The notes beneath the pieces were generated by a model. It was not told the origin of the DNA and did no database searches. It saw only the letters and a list, made by a program, of their open reading frames with translations. A stretch of 64,000 nucleotides of DNA from Thauera sp. (GTDB lineage: Bacteria > Pseudomonadota > Gammaproteobacteria > Burkholderiales > Rhodocyclaceae): positions 62,001 to 126,000 of the forward strand of contig JAFLDS010000003.1 of NCBI GenBank assembly GCA_017302295.1. Direction: 5' to 3'. This document shows, one piece after another, positions 8,354 to 16,312 of this stretch; positions within the stretch are counted from its first letter, which is position 1, and each line of letters starts with the position of its first letter. The position numbers and the translations under genes were made by a program.

Positions 8354-9154
8354 TTAGGCGGCAGTGCGGATGCCCGGCGGGTTGCCCTTGATCTGCGCGC
8401 CGCGCAGGTCGTGGGGATCGAGGCGGCGGATAATCTCGAGCTGCTCGGCGGTAGGATGCGGCGTTTCGCCCATCTCCGGCGCCTTCAGCAGCGGGAAACC
8501 GGTCTTCTCCTGCACCTCATCGAAGGACACGCCCGGGTGCAGCGAGCGCACGCGGACGGCATGGTCCGGGCCTTCGAAGTCCAGCACGCAGAGGTCGGTG
8601 ACGATGCGGCGGATGTCCATGAAGTCCTGCTTCATGCCGGGCGCCCAGCGCGCCGGGTTGAAGCCGACGCCCGACACCATGTCCACCTCGCCCGCGACGA
8701 ACACGCGCGTGTTGTGGTTGGGCACGAAGAAGGAGTTGATGTGGTTGATGCTGTTGCCCGGCAGGCCGCGCACGCCGAGGATCGCCGCCTTGGGCTTGCG
8801 GTAGTCGCCCACCACCGACAGGTTGGTCTGGCCGAAGCGATCGATCTGGGTCGGGCCGATCATGGCGTGGCGGCGACCGCCCCACACGCACTCGAACACG
8901 CGCTCGAAGGACATGTAGCCGGAATACTTCGGCACATAGTCGCCGCGCGGACCGAGCGGAATCGGCTCCTCGACGAGGAAACACTCGCTGTCGGTCATCA
9001 GCAGTTCGGGCGCGTAGGTCAGCTTGGCCAGACTCGCGCCCAGGCGCGGGATCACGCCGATGCCCGAGGCCAGCACTTCGCCGTCGCAGCGCCAGGCCTC
9101 GGAGGCCGCGACGATCATCAGCTCGGCGAGAGTGAATTCAGTGTTGTTGCTCAT
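8354..9154 (-). CDS. ipdB: IpdB-like CoA-transferase family subunit B (ring-opening hydrolase)
   Basis: A 266-residue family I CoA-transferase beta subunit. With IpdA it is expected to form the IpdAB complex, which in steroid degraders hydrolyses the last carbocyclic ring of COCHEA-CoA rather than transferring CoA. Supporting segments are IGVIPRLGASLAKLTYAPELL, GPTQIDRFGQTNLSVVG and the LHPGVSFDEVQEKTGF C-terminus. The ATG at 9154 is used; extension to 9172 would require a TTG. It starts 14 bp after the ipdA stop. Confidence 0.9.
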   Translation of the reverse strand: MSNNTEFTLAELMIVAASEAWRCDGEVLASGIGVIPRLGASLAKLTYAPELLMTDSECFLVEEPIPLGPRGDYVPKYSGYMSFERVFECVWGGRRHAMIGPTQIDRFGQTNLSVVGDYRKPKAAILGVRGLPGNSINHINSFFVPNHNTRVFVAGEVDMVSGVGFNPARWAPGMKQDFMDIRRIVTDLCVLDFEGPDHAVRVRSLHPGVSFDEVQEKTGFPLLKAPEMGETPHPTAEQLEIIRRLDPHDLRGAQIKGNPPGIRTAA

Positions 9155-9168
9155 GCCGCTCACGCTCC

Positions 9169-10044
9169 TCAAAACACCGGCAGGGGCAGCTTGCCCATGC
9201 GCTCGATACCGCCGTTCTTGTCCTGGTAGGCCGCCTCACCCGGGGTGACGAATTCGTCCATGTAGGCCTGCCAGCCGCCGTCGTCTGCCGCACTGGCGAC
9301 GTAGCGCTTGAAGTGGCTCATGTCCCAGCCGTATTCCGGCGCGCAGGTGGTGGGGTGCGCACCGCAGGGCGCATGCACCACGCCCTTCACCAGGTAACGC
9401 TCAAAGGTGTTGAAGCGGGCGCGCTCGGGGGTGAGCACCAGGCGCTCCTCGACGCGCTCGGCCGACACGAAGCAGGCGTCCGCGGCGCGCGCCACGAGGT
9501 GGTCGAAGTACGGGTCGCTACCCTCGATCAGGGTGTTGCCGAGCTGGTCGGCCACATTCACATGCAGCAGCGCCACGTCGAGCTTGAGCGCCGGCATCGC
9601 CAGCAGCACCTCGCCGTCGTCGTAGGGCGACTGGATGGTCTTCAGTTCGGGATTCAGTTTGGTGATGTCGGTGGCCAGACCGCAACGCGTGGGCAGGAAG
9701 GGCAGCCGCATGCCGGCGGCGCGCAGACCCCATTGCCACATGCCTTCGTCCAGTTCCATCAGCTCGAGTCCGCCGGCCTCGCGCACCTTGCGGTACCAGG
9801 GTTCGAGCGGGATGGCGTCGAGCGTGGCGAAGCCGAAGATCAACTTCTTCACCTTGCCGGCTGCGCACAGCATGCCCACGTCGGGGCCGCCATACGACAC
9901 CACGGTGAGGTCCTTGACGTCCGAGCGCAGGATCTCGCGCACGATCGCCATCGGCTTGCGCCGCGGACCCCAGCCACCGAAACCGATGGTCATGCCATCG
10001 CGCAATTGGGCGACGACATCGGCCGTCGTCATCAGCTTGTTCAT
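9169..10044 (-). CDS. ipdA: IpdA-like CoA-transferase family subunit A (ring-opening hydrolase)
   Basis: A 291-residue alpha subunit. The N-terminal DGMTIGFGGWGPRRKPMAIVREI and the LLHVNVADQLGNTLIEGSDPYFD segment are typical of family I CoA-transferase alpha chains. The pair ipdA-ipdB next to ipdC and crotonases is diagnostic for CD-ring degradation. The ATG at 10044 has AGGAAG a few bases upstream. It lies 26 bp after tesB in the same operon. Confidence 0.9.
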   Translation of the reverse strand: MNKLMTTADVVAQLRDGMTIGFGGWGPRRKPMAIVREILRSDVKDLTVVSYGGPDVGMLCAAGKVKKLIFGFATLDAIPLEPWYRKVREAGGLELMELDEGMWQWGLRAAGMRLPFLPTRCGLATDITKLNPELKTIQSPYDDGEVLLAMPALKLDVALLHVNVADQLGNTLIEGSDPYFDHLVARAADACFVSAERVEERLVLTPERARFNTFERYLVKGVVHAPCGAHPTTCAPEYGWDMSHFKRYVASAADDGGWQAYMDEFVTPGEAAYQDKNGGIERMGKLPLPVF

Positions 10045-10070
10045 GGATAGCTTCCTGTTGCCGGCCGCGC

Positions 10071-10973
10071 TCAGGCGGCCTGTTCCTGTTGGCCCGCGCC
10101 GAAGTCGTGGCCCCAGATGCTGACGCGGGTGAATTCGAAGGCGCTGTGGCGCTCCCAGTCGCACTGCAGGCCGCCGTAGCCGTATTCGAGGTCGAAGCCG
10201 GACGGCGTCTTCATGTAGAAGGAGATCATCCGGTCGTTGAGGTGCTGGCCCAGGGTGGCCGACAACGGCGCCTTGTGGGCGATGCGGCGGTCATGGGCGC
10301 GACCGACCTCGGTCATCGAATCGACCTCCACCATCACATGCACGCAGCCACTCGGCACCGGGTATTCGGCGATCGCCAGGCTGTGGTGGCGCGCGTTGTT
10401 GCAGTGCAGGAAGTGGATGCGAACCGGCGGCGCAGCGGGGTCGGGACGGAAGTTGAAGATGTCCGACAGTCCGAAACCGAGCACGTCGCGGAAGAAGGCC
10501 GCGGTGGCGTCGAAGTTGGGCGCCGGCATCACCGTGTGGCCCAGGCCCATGTCGCCGGTGAGGAAGCGCGGCACACCCTGCGGCGACACGAAGGGCTGGC
10601 AGTCCGACAGGTGGCCCCAGCACAGCTCGTGGCGGTTGCCGGAGGGATCGGTCAGCACCGCAACGGCTTGCATGCCGCGCTGGGCGACGGTGGCGGCATC
10701 GGCCAGCTCATAGCCCACGCCCTTGGCGTCGAGTTCGGCGAGCGCGGACTTGAAGGCGCCCTCACCCGGCAGCTCCCAGCCCGAAGCCACATAACGACGC
10801 TCGGTGCCCTTCACCACCAGGATGCGGAAGGGGCGCTCGTCCATCTTGATGTAGAGACCGCCGCCAGGCGCAGCCGCGGTCATCATGCCGAGCACGTTTT
10901 CAGCGTAATGCTTCCATTCGGCGAGGTCGTCGATCTGGGCGACGAAGTAAGCCAAACCGCGGATGTCGATCAT
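10071..10973 (-). CDS. tesB: Extradiol ring-cleavage dioxygenase, TesB/HsaC-like
   Basis: A 300-residue two-domain type I extradiol dioxygenase (BphC family size). Predicted Fe(II) ligands are H146 (GHTVMP), H212 (GCVHVMVEV) and E263 (GFDLEYG); H196/H197 in ARHHSLA corresponds to the active-site histidine. In steroid pathways this enzyme meta-cleaves the catechol formed from ring A of the 9,10-seco-steroid. It is the first gene of the operon, about 60 bp after a copy of the shared operator. The TesD-like hydrolase for its product lies at 34856-35686, and no ring-A hydroxylase was seen in the window. Confidence 0.92.
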   Translation of the reverse strand: MIDIRGLAYFVAQIDDLAEWKHYAENVLGMMTAAAPGGGLYIKMDERPFRILVVKGTERRYVASGWELPGEGAFKSALAELDAKGVGYELADAATVAQRGMQAVAVLTDPSGNRHELCWGHLSDCQPFVSPQGVPRFLTGDMGLGHTVMPAPNFDATAAFFRDVLGFGLSDIFNFRPDPAAPPVRIHFLHCNNARHHSLAIAEYPVPSGCVHVMVEVDSMTEVGRAHDRRIAHKAPLSATLGQHLNDRMISFYMKTPSGFDLEYGYGGLQCDWERHSAFEFTRVSIWGHDFGAGQQEQAA

Positions 10974-11034
10974 TGCTGCCCCCAAAGATTGGTCGGATAC
11001 GTGGGAGCATTGTGCGAAGAGGCGGCCGCGCCAT

Positions 11035-11052
11035 CATCGTCCGTTGAGACTA
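11035..11052 (-). promoter_or_regulatory. Shared operator-like element upstream of tesB
   Basis: On the minus strand it reads TAGTC-TCAAC-GGACGATG, a perfect match to the recurring T(A/C)GTC-N5-GGACGATG element, 61 bp before the tesB start. The core TMGTC...GACGA is a near inverted repeat, as expected for a dimeric regulator. Confidence 0.65.
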
Positions 11053-11090
11053 CGCACCCACGCCGCAGCAGGGCGCCTGCCAAGGCGCAG

Positions 11091-11121
11091 AAAAAAGCCG
11101 CCAACCCTCGCGGGTGGCGGC
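11091..11121 (-). terminator. Intrinsic terminator after the LuxE-like gene
   Basis: A GC-rich hairpin (GCCGCCaaCCC / GGGtGGCGGC) is followed on the minus strand by six T residues. It lies about 50 bp after the end of the 11170-18966 gene group and separates it from the tesB operon. Confidence 0.8.
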
Positions 11122-11169
11122 CATACGAAGCAGAGAACGAAACTGCGGCGCTGGGGATGCGCCGCGCGG

Positions 11170-12591
11170 CTAGCCCTGGGTCTGCTGCAACAGGTAATCG
11201 ATCGCCTTGTCGTGCGCCTCGGGGGCGCCCGCGCAGTTGATCTTGTCGTCGCCGCCCTGCTTCTCGCTGAAGCGGCCGATCGTCGAATGCAGGTAGGGGC
11301 CGTGGCGACCACAGGCACAAGGCTCGTCCCACCCGGACAGGGTGACCTCGTCGCCGGTGATCAGGCCGCCCCAGTAGCTGTCGGGCAGCAGATCCATCAG
11401 GCCGAAGCGTCCGGTGTGCCTGCCGCTGCGCGGCATGGGCGCGCCCGTATCGGGATCGAGCACGTAAGGCACCATCGTCGGCGGAATGTGGAAGTTGCCT
11501 TCGTCGCATCGCGGACAGCCGGCCATGATCTCGCTCATGCTGTAGTACTCGTAGTAGCGCGAGAAGCCGATGAAATCGAAGATCTGCTGCCGGTAGTTGT
11601 CCGGCAGCACCCGCCCCTTGCTGCCGCCGCCGGTGATCAGCACGCTGTTGGGGCCGAAGACCTTGCTCAGGCCGCGCGCGAGACCGGCCTCGGCCCATTC
11701 GAACAGGATCGGCCACACCGCGAAGAGGATCACGTCCTTGCCCGCGTAGCGTTCCACCGCGGCCTCGAAGAAGCGCCGCATCTGCTCGGGGCGGTCGCCC
11801 TCGCGCACCGCGAACTCCTCGCGGCGCGCCAGCAGCGCGGGCGAAAGCTGCAGCTTGCCCTGCTCGCCGCGCGACTCGGCCGCCTTCAGGCGCCCGGCGA
11901 GCGAGGCGACGTCGGCGCTGTAATAGGCGCCCGGGTAAAGAAAGAGCGCGTTGTCGTCGCCGCCCGCGTACATCCGCACCATGCGATCGACACCGCGGTG
12001 GGACGAACTCGCACCGTAGCGGTACGCCGGGATGACGAGCGGCATGTGATCCTTGAGCACGTCGGGCCCCGCGCCGGCACCATGCCAGTCGCGCAGGCTG
12101 TTCGCGGTGATGCGCACCGTGTCGTCCCACTGGCGGCGGGTACGCGGGATGAAGGACAGCTTGCCCGTAGTGCCCGAGGTATGCAGCAACTGGATCTCGG
12201 TGGTCTTCTCGATCAACGCGATCCAGTCGTCGATGGTGTGCACGTCGCTCGCATCGACACCGGACAGATCGGTGGTGGTCATGCCTGCCAGCCAGTGCGT
12301 GAGCCGGTCGAAACGGCTGCGCTCGAGCAGCGACAAGGGGTAGGACTTGTAGACCGTATGCGGAAACAGCAAGGGAACCGCATCGTCGACGTGGTTGATG
12401 TGCTCGATGCCCTGCTCCTTCGCCAGCGCATCGAGCACGGCAAGCCGCGGCCGCAGCTCGTTGAAGCGCTTTTGCAGGCCATGCAGGTGGATCTCGTCGA
12501 GCTCTTCGCGGCTGAGATTGAAGGCCTCGTCGTAGCGGGCCTCGACGAAGCTGGTGGGGTCGGCGCGCAGTTGCGCGGACAGTGAGGTCAT
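11170..12591 (-). CDS. LuxE-like acyl-protein synthetase (ANL superfamily)
   Basis: A 473-residue protein of the LuxE acyl-protein synthetase family, related to phenylacetate-CoA ligases. Seen are the ATP-binding LLHTSGTTGKLSFIPRT segment, GGGSKGR, EYYSMSEI and the adenylate-site TGDEVTLSGW; four C-terminal cysteines in CPRC and CACG may bind metal. In bioluminescence LuxE activates a fatty acid as acyl-AMP and passes it to LuxC for reduction. Here it follows a LuxC homologue with no luciferase. Start 12591 has GGAG 6 nt upstream; an ATG at 12597 is the alternative. It may activate a steroid carboxylate for reduction, which is inference. Confidence 0.78.
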   Translation of the reverse strand: MTSLSAQLRADPTSFVEARYDEAFNLSREELDEIHLHGLQKRFNELRPRLAVLDALAKEQGIEHINHVDDAVPLLFPHTVYKSYPLSLLERSRFDRLTHWLAGMTTTDLSGVDASDVHTIDDWIALIEKTTEIQLLHTSGTTGKLSFIPRTRRQWDDTVRITANSLRDWHGAGAGPDVLKDHMPLVIPAYRYGASSSHRGVDRMVRMYAGGDDNALFLYPGAYYSADVASLAGRLKAAESRGEQGKLQLSPALLARREEFAVREGDRPEQMRRFFEAAVERYAGKDVILFAVWPILFEWAEAGLARGLSKVFGPNSVLITGGGSKGRVLPDNYRQQIFDFIGFSRYYEYYSMSEIMAGCPRCDEGNFHIPPTMVPYVLDPDTGAPMPRSGRHTGRFGLMDLLPDSYWGGLITGDEVTLSGWDEPCACGRHGPYLHSTIGRFSEKQGGDDKINCAGAPEAHDKAIDYLLQQTQG

Positions 12592-12634
12592 GTTCATCTC
12601 CGGTGTTTCAGGGGTGTGGATGTCGCCTGGCGCT

Positions 12635-14125
12635 TCAGGCGGCGACCGCGGTAGCGTCAGATGCGAGCGCCAGGCCTTCGAGCAATTCGGCGCAGGCCGA
12701 TTCGTCGACGATCCACTTGCACATGCGGCGCACGGGCTCGATGCCGTCCTGCGGCGCGGCGGTGGCAAACAGGGTGGCGGCGCCGCCCAGCGAGACGAGA
12801 CGCTGCGCGCCCTGATAGGCCAGGCGATCGCGCAGGCGGTCCTTCAGCGACTCGGGAAAGAGACCGATGGTCTGGGTGTAGGAATTGACCGACAGCACGG
12901 CCTCGTCGAGCGCATCGATCGGCACGAGGTTGCAGACGCGCCCGGAGAGGAGGCGCGAGAAGTCGACCGGCGCATCGCTCTGCGAGACGATCACCGCGCC
13001 TTCGTTGTTGCGGCCGCCGAACATCTTGTATTCGTCGCCTGCAAAGCGCAGGCCGTCGAGCTCGGCCTTCAGCTCGGGATCGAAGGCCTTGTGCGGGGTG
13101 CTCAGGTGCGACGGCAGCTCCTGCAGCGCCTCGAAGGTGAGCTTGCCGAGCTTGTTGAGTCTTTCCAGCCCCTTCGCGTCGGTACCGGAAACCACATACA
13201 CGACGCGCGCGCACACGCAGCCTTCCTGGTTCATCGCACCGACGTCGAGCGCAAGGCGGCGGGCAACGTGGCGCAGCGTCGCCTCATCGGCGAACGCGTC
13301 GCTGTCGATGATGGTGGCGCTGTGCTTGGGGTCCAGGGTGATGAGGTCGATGCCGGGCTGGAGGTAGCGGGTGATGTGGCTGATGCTCGCGAAGCCGCCC
13401 CAGGCAATGATTTTTTCGATGCGCTTGGGGTGGTAGAGGATCTCCTCGACATTGGTGTCGCCGCCCTTCCAGTAGGCCACCGACAGGTGACGCGTCAGCG
13501 GATGGTCGGGCGCCATCTCGATCATCGTGCGCGCCATCGCGGCGGCGGTCAGCGGATCGTTGGAGGGCGTCTTGATGATCGCGTCGGAACGGGTAATGGC
13601 ATTGCGCAACACGGTCTGCGCCGCCACGCCGGGCGAGTTGCCGGCGATGACGTGCACCGCCCGCGCACCGAAAGCGCGCACCTTGACCGTGAGCGCCGGA
13701 TTGACCCTGGAGACCTGCGGCACCCAGCCCTCGAGGTAGTCGAGGCCGATGAAGTTCTCGGCCGACTCTCTGGCCACGTCAGCCCGGAAGAAGTGCGGGA
13801 TGTTCTCGTAGTGATTGCGCAGGATGCTGTCCGACAGCCCGGAGGTCAGACGCGACAGCTCGTAGGCTTCCTGCATGTGCGGGTTGGTGGCGAGGTTCAA
13901 GCGCTCGCTCAGGCGCCCGAGATACTCGGCGATATCGTCGAAGCTCAGCGAATACAGATCGGCCATCCGCGAAGGACGGTCGAGTGCCAACTGTTCGAGG
14001 TGCTTGCCCACATCGGGGGATGTGAACACGGCGCCGCCGCGACGCCCGCCAAACTCAACCGCTCCCTCATCGATCACCTCGCCGCGGATGATCAGCGGAA
14101 CACGCCAGATCTTTTTCATGCTCAT
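12635..14125 (-). CDS. LuxC-like acyl-CoA/acyl-protein reductase
   Basis: A 496-residue member of the LuxC acyl-CoA reductase family (aldehyde-dehydrogenase fold). Visible are the nucleotide-binding region around VIAGNSPGVAAQTVLRNAI, IIKTPSNDPLTAAAMA, the proposed acylated cysteine in MNQEGCVCARVVYV, and a KMFGGRNNEGAV segment. The family reduces acyl-CoA or acyl-LuxE to an aldehyde with NADPH. Forty-odd bases separate it from the LuxE homologue, so the two probably work as one acid-reductase. The substrate is unknown; a steroid side-chain acid is a reasonable guess from context. GAGGAG precedes the ATG at 14125. Confidence 0.82.
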   Translation of the reverse strand: MSMKKIWRVPLIIRGEVIDEGAVEFGGRRGGAVFTSPDVGKHLEQLALDRPSRMADLYSLSFDDIAEYLGRLSERLNLATNPHMQEAYELSRLTSGLSDSILRNHYENIPHFFRADVARESAENFIGLDYLEGWVPQVSRVNPALTVKVRAFGARAVHVIAGNSPGVAAQTVLRNAITRSDAIIKTPSNDPLTAAAMARTMIEMAPDHPLTRHLSVAYWKGGDTNVEEILYHPKRIEKIIAWGGFASISHITRYLQPGIDLITLDPKHSATIIDSDAFADEATLRHVARRLALDVGAMNQEGCVCARVVYVVSGTDAKGLERLNKLGKLTFEALQELPSHLSTPHKAFDPELKAELDGLRFAGDEYKMFGGRNNEGAVIVSQSDAPVDFSRLLSGRVCNLVPIDALDEAVLSVNSYTQTIGLFPESLKDRLRDRLAYQGAQRLVSLGGAATLFATAAPQDGIEPVRRMCKWIVDESACAELLEGLALASDATAVAA

Positions 14126-14315
14126 CGACTCCTCTGCCCTGTTGTGCGATCCGCCAAGGCCCCAAGCCGAATGCGAACCGGTTCATCGAGCCGCGACCCG
14201 TTAGGGTCTCGGCGTTGCAGGGTCGATTAGAGGCCAGCGTGCGGATGCTTTCATCACGCAGTTGCACTAAGCAGGGAGAATGAGAGAAGGGGATCGCCGC
14301 AGGGGTGGAGGAGAC

Positions 14316-15014
14316 TCAGCAGCGCCCCGACACGACGAGATGCGTGCCATGAATGTCACGCGCGGCGTCGGAGAGCAGAAACGCCAGGGTGCCCGCGAGG
14401 CTCTCACGGGAAACCCAGCGCGACGGGTCTGCATCCGGCATCGCTTGCCTGTTGGCAGGCGTGTCGATGATGCTGGGCGCCACACTGTTGACCCGAATAC
14501 CTTGCTCCCGGACCTCAGCCGAGAGCGATTCGACCAGCCGCTGCAGCGCGCTCTTGGCGGCACAATAGGCCGCCATGTGCGCCTCTCCCCGGGCGGCGGC
14601 ACGCGCGCTCACCGCAACAATCGCCCCGCCGCGCTCCCGCATGTGCGGCACCACCGCACGGCTCAGCGCGATGAACGACCACGCGTTGAGCGTCATCATG
14701 GCGTCCCAGGTCGCGCGCGAGAGCTCGCTGACCGCCTCACCCATGGTGAAGCCACCCGCCAGGTGAAGCACCCCATCGATCGCCCCACAGTGCATCACCG
14801 CCCGATCCACGAGCTGGCGCATCTCCACCTCGTCGCTCACATCGCCCTCGAGCATCAGATGGCGAGCGTCACCCACAAGCTCGGGGAATGCAGCCGCAGG
14901 CGACAGACGGTCCACAAGGATCAGGCGCGCATCGAGCGCATTCAGTTTCAGCACCACCTCTCGTCCGAGTGCCCCGGCGGCACCCGTGACGATGATGGTC
15001 TTTCCATCGAGCAT
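14316..15014 (-). CDS. Short-chain dehydrogenase
   Basis: A 232-residue SDR with GAAGALGREV, LHLAGG in place of the usual NNAG, Ser in VAVSARAAA and a YCAAK catalytic pair. Function within the LuxC/LuxE/COQ4-like group is unknown; it could act on the aldehyde/alcohol or a ring hydroxyl. About 190 bp without a gene separate it from the LuxC-like gene, so a separate transcript is possible, though I saw no terminator there. Confidence 0.82.
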   Translation of the reverse strand: MLDGKTIIVTGAAGALGREVVLKLNALDARLILVDRLSPAAAFPELVGDARHLMLEGDVSDEVEMRQLVDRAVMHCGAIDGVLHLAGGFTMGEAVSELSRATWDAMMTLNAWSFIALSRAVVPHMRERGGAIVAVSARAAARGEAHMAAYCAAKSALQRLVESLSAEVREQGIRVNSVAPSIIDTPANRQAMPDADPSRWVSRESLAGTLAFLLSDAARDIHGTHLVVSGRC

Positions 15015-15075
15015 TTCGTTTTCCTCATTTCAGGCGCAGGCAGACCGCCGAGGGCTCAGACAATCCGCCGATGGC

Positions 15076-15402
15076 TCAGGCAGACCGCGCGTAAAGCTGA
15101 TCGAGCTGACGCGCGCAGTTGAAATCGCGCTGCGACAGACCATTGCAGTCGTGGGTCGAGTACTCGACCCGGCAGCGGCCGTAGCTCACCAAGAGATCGG
15201 GATGGTGGTCTTCGGCATGCGCCACCCAGGCCACCGCATTGACGAAGGCCATCGTGCGATCGTAGTTGGCGAACGCGAACTCACGAATCAGGCGGTCACC
15301 CTCGCGGCGCCACGCGGGAACGCTCGCGAGTTCCCGCCCGATCTCGTCCTCGGTCAGTGCGACCACCGGCATCGCCGGGGCCGAACCGGTTTCCGAATTC
15401 AT
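15076..15402 (-). CDS. Pterin-4a-carbinolamine dehydratase-like protein (PCD/DCoH)
   Basis: A 108-residue protein with the PCD signature EDHHPDLLVSYGRCRVEYSTHD, carrying the His-His-Pro active-site motif and the later His/Asp. PCD normally recycles tetrahydrobiopterin for aromatic amino-acid hydroxylases. None is present here, so either it serves another pterin-like or unrelated dehydration or the fold has been recruited. GAGGAG lies about 9 nt before the ATG. It is tightly placed between the COQ4-like gene and an SDR. Confidence 0.85.
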   Translation of the reverse strand: MNSETGSAPAMPVVALTEDEIGRELASVPAWRREGDRLIREFAFANYDRTMAFVNAVAWVAHAEDHHPDLLVSYGRCRVEYSTHDCNGLSQRDFNCARQLDQLYARSA

Positions 15403-15446
15403 CTTCAGATACTCCTCAAGCTGTCTACGGGCATTTTCCAGCGCAA

Positions 15447-16271
15447 TCAGACCTGCTCCAGATAGATGGCCGTCTCCGCCGAGGTGTCGACGAAACGGGC
15501 ATCACGGATCCCCAGTCGTTCGCGCGCGGCGTCCAGCGGCAGATGCAGCGCGTCCTCGCACTTGAGCATGAAGATCGGCTCAGACGCACGCCCCACCGCG
15601 ATGCCCCGCTCCATCGCGTCGACAATGGCGGGCCAGGTCTGCGGGTAGTGCAGCATGCCGCGCGACATGATGCGCATCGCGCCGAGGATGTTGAAAACGG
15701 ACAGCTCGCCGGCCAGCTCGGGCGACAGGTACTTGAAGACGTTGACCAGGCGCGCGTAGTACGGCACCAGCTCGCCAATGAAATCGAGCCCGCCCCCGGT
15801 CAGGATGTGCTCGAAATCATGGGTTTGCCCGTTGCGCATCATGTAATAGTCGAGATGGCTTTTGGGCGGCTCGGGCAGCGGCGGCATGATCTCGATGCTG
15901 TAGCCCTTCTCGATCACTTCTCGATGGAAGGTCCCACCGAGCGTATCGGGCGCACAGGCTTGCACATCCTTCACGCTCAGCGATGACATGAAGCGTTCGG
16001 ACAGCCAGGCGTCGAGCTGCGGGTTGCGCTGCCGCTCCTGCTCGAACAGCGCATCGACGTGGTCACGGTCCTGGATCTCTTTCATGATCAGGTGCAGCTC
16101 GTAGGTGTCCGCAGTCGGCGGACGGTCGTGACCGCTGCGCCTGAGCATGTTGGTGGCGACCCAGTCGCGCAGCTTCGGGTTGTTGAGATACTTCGACGAG
16201 CTGACCAGCACGCTGCTGTCGGTGGTGACGTGGCGCAGGCCACGCATGAGGTAAGGCAGGGCGTCATCCAT
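15447..16271 (-). CDS. COQ4-family protein
   Basis: A 274-residue COQ4-like protein. The family's metal motif HDxxH-x11-E is intact in HDFEHILTGGGLDFIGE. COQ4 acts in ubiquinone biosynthesis, where it has been linked to C1 oxidative decarboxylation/hydroxylation of the ring. Here it sits in a catabolic operon rather than with ubi genes, which suggests a paralogue acting on another hydrophobic ring compound. The ATG at 16271 is used; GAGGAG lies about 10 nt upstream. The specific reaction is unknown. Confidence 0.82.
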   Translation of the reverse strand: MDDALPYLMRGLRHVTTDSSVLVSSSKYLNNPKLRDWVATNMLRRSGHDRPPTADTYELHLIMKEIQDRDHVDALFEQERQRNPQLDAWLSERFMSSLSVKDVQACAPDTLGGTFHREVIEKGYSIEIMPPLPEPPKSHLDYYMMRNGQTHDFEHILTGGGLDFIGELVPYYARLVNVFKYLSPELAGELSVFNILGAMRIMSRGMLHYPQTWPAIVDAMERGIAVGRASEPIFMLKCEDALHLPLDAARERLGIRDARFVDTSAETAIYLEQV

Positions 16272-16312
16272 GATTTGTTCGCTCCTCAAGAAGGACAATC
16301 AGCAGTGGGCTT

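Noticed and set aside
12554-14230. Plus-strand frame of 558 codons opposite the LuxC-like gene
   Set aside because: Antisense shadow; the minus-strand frame has clear LuxC motifs.
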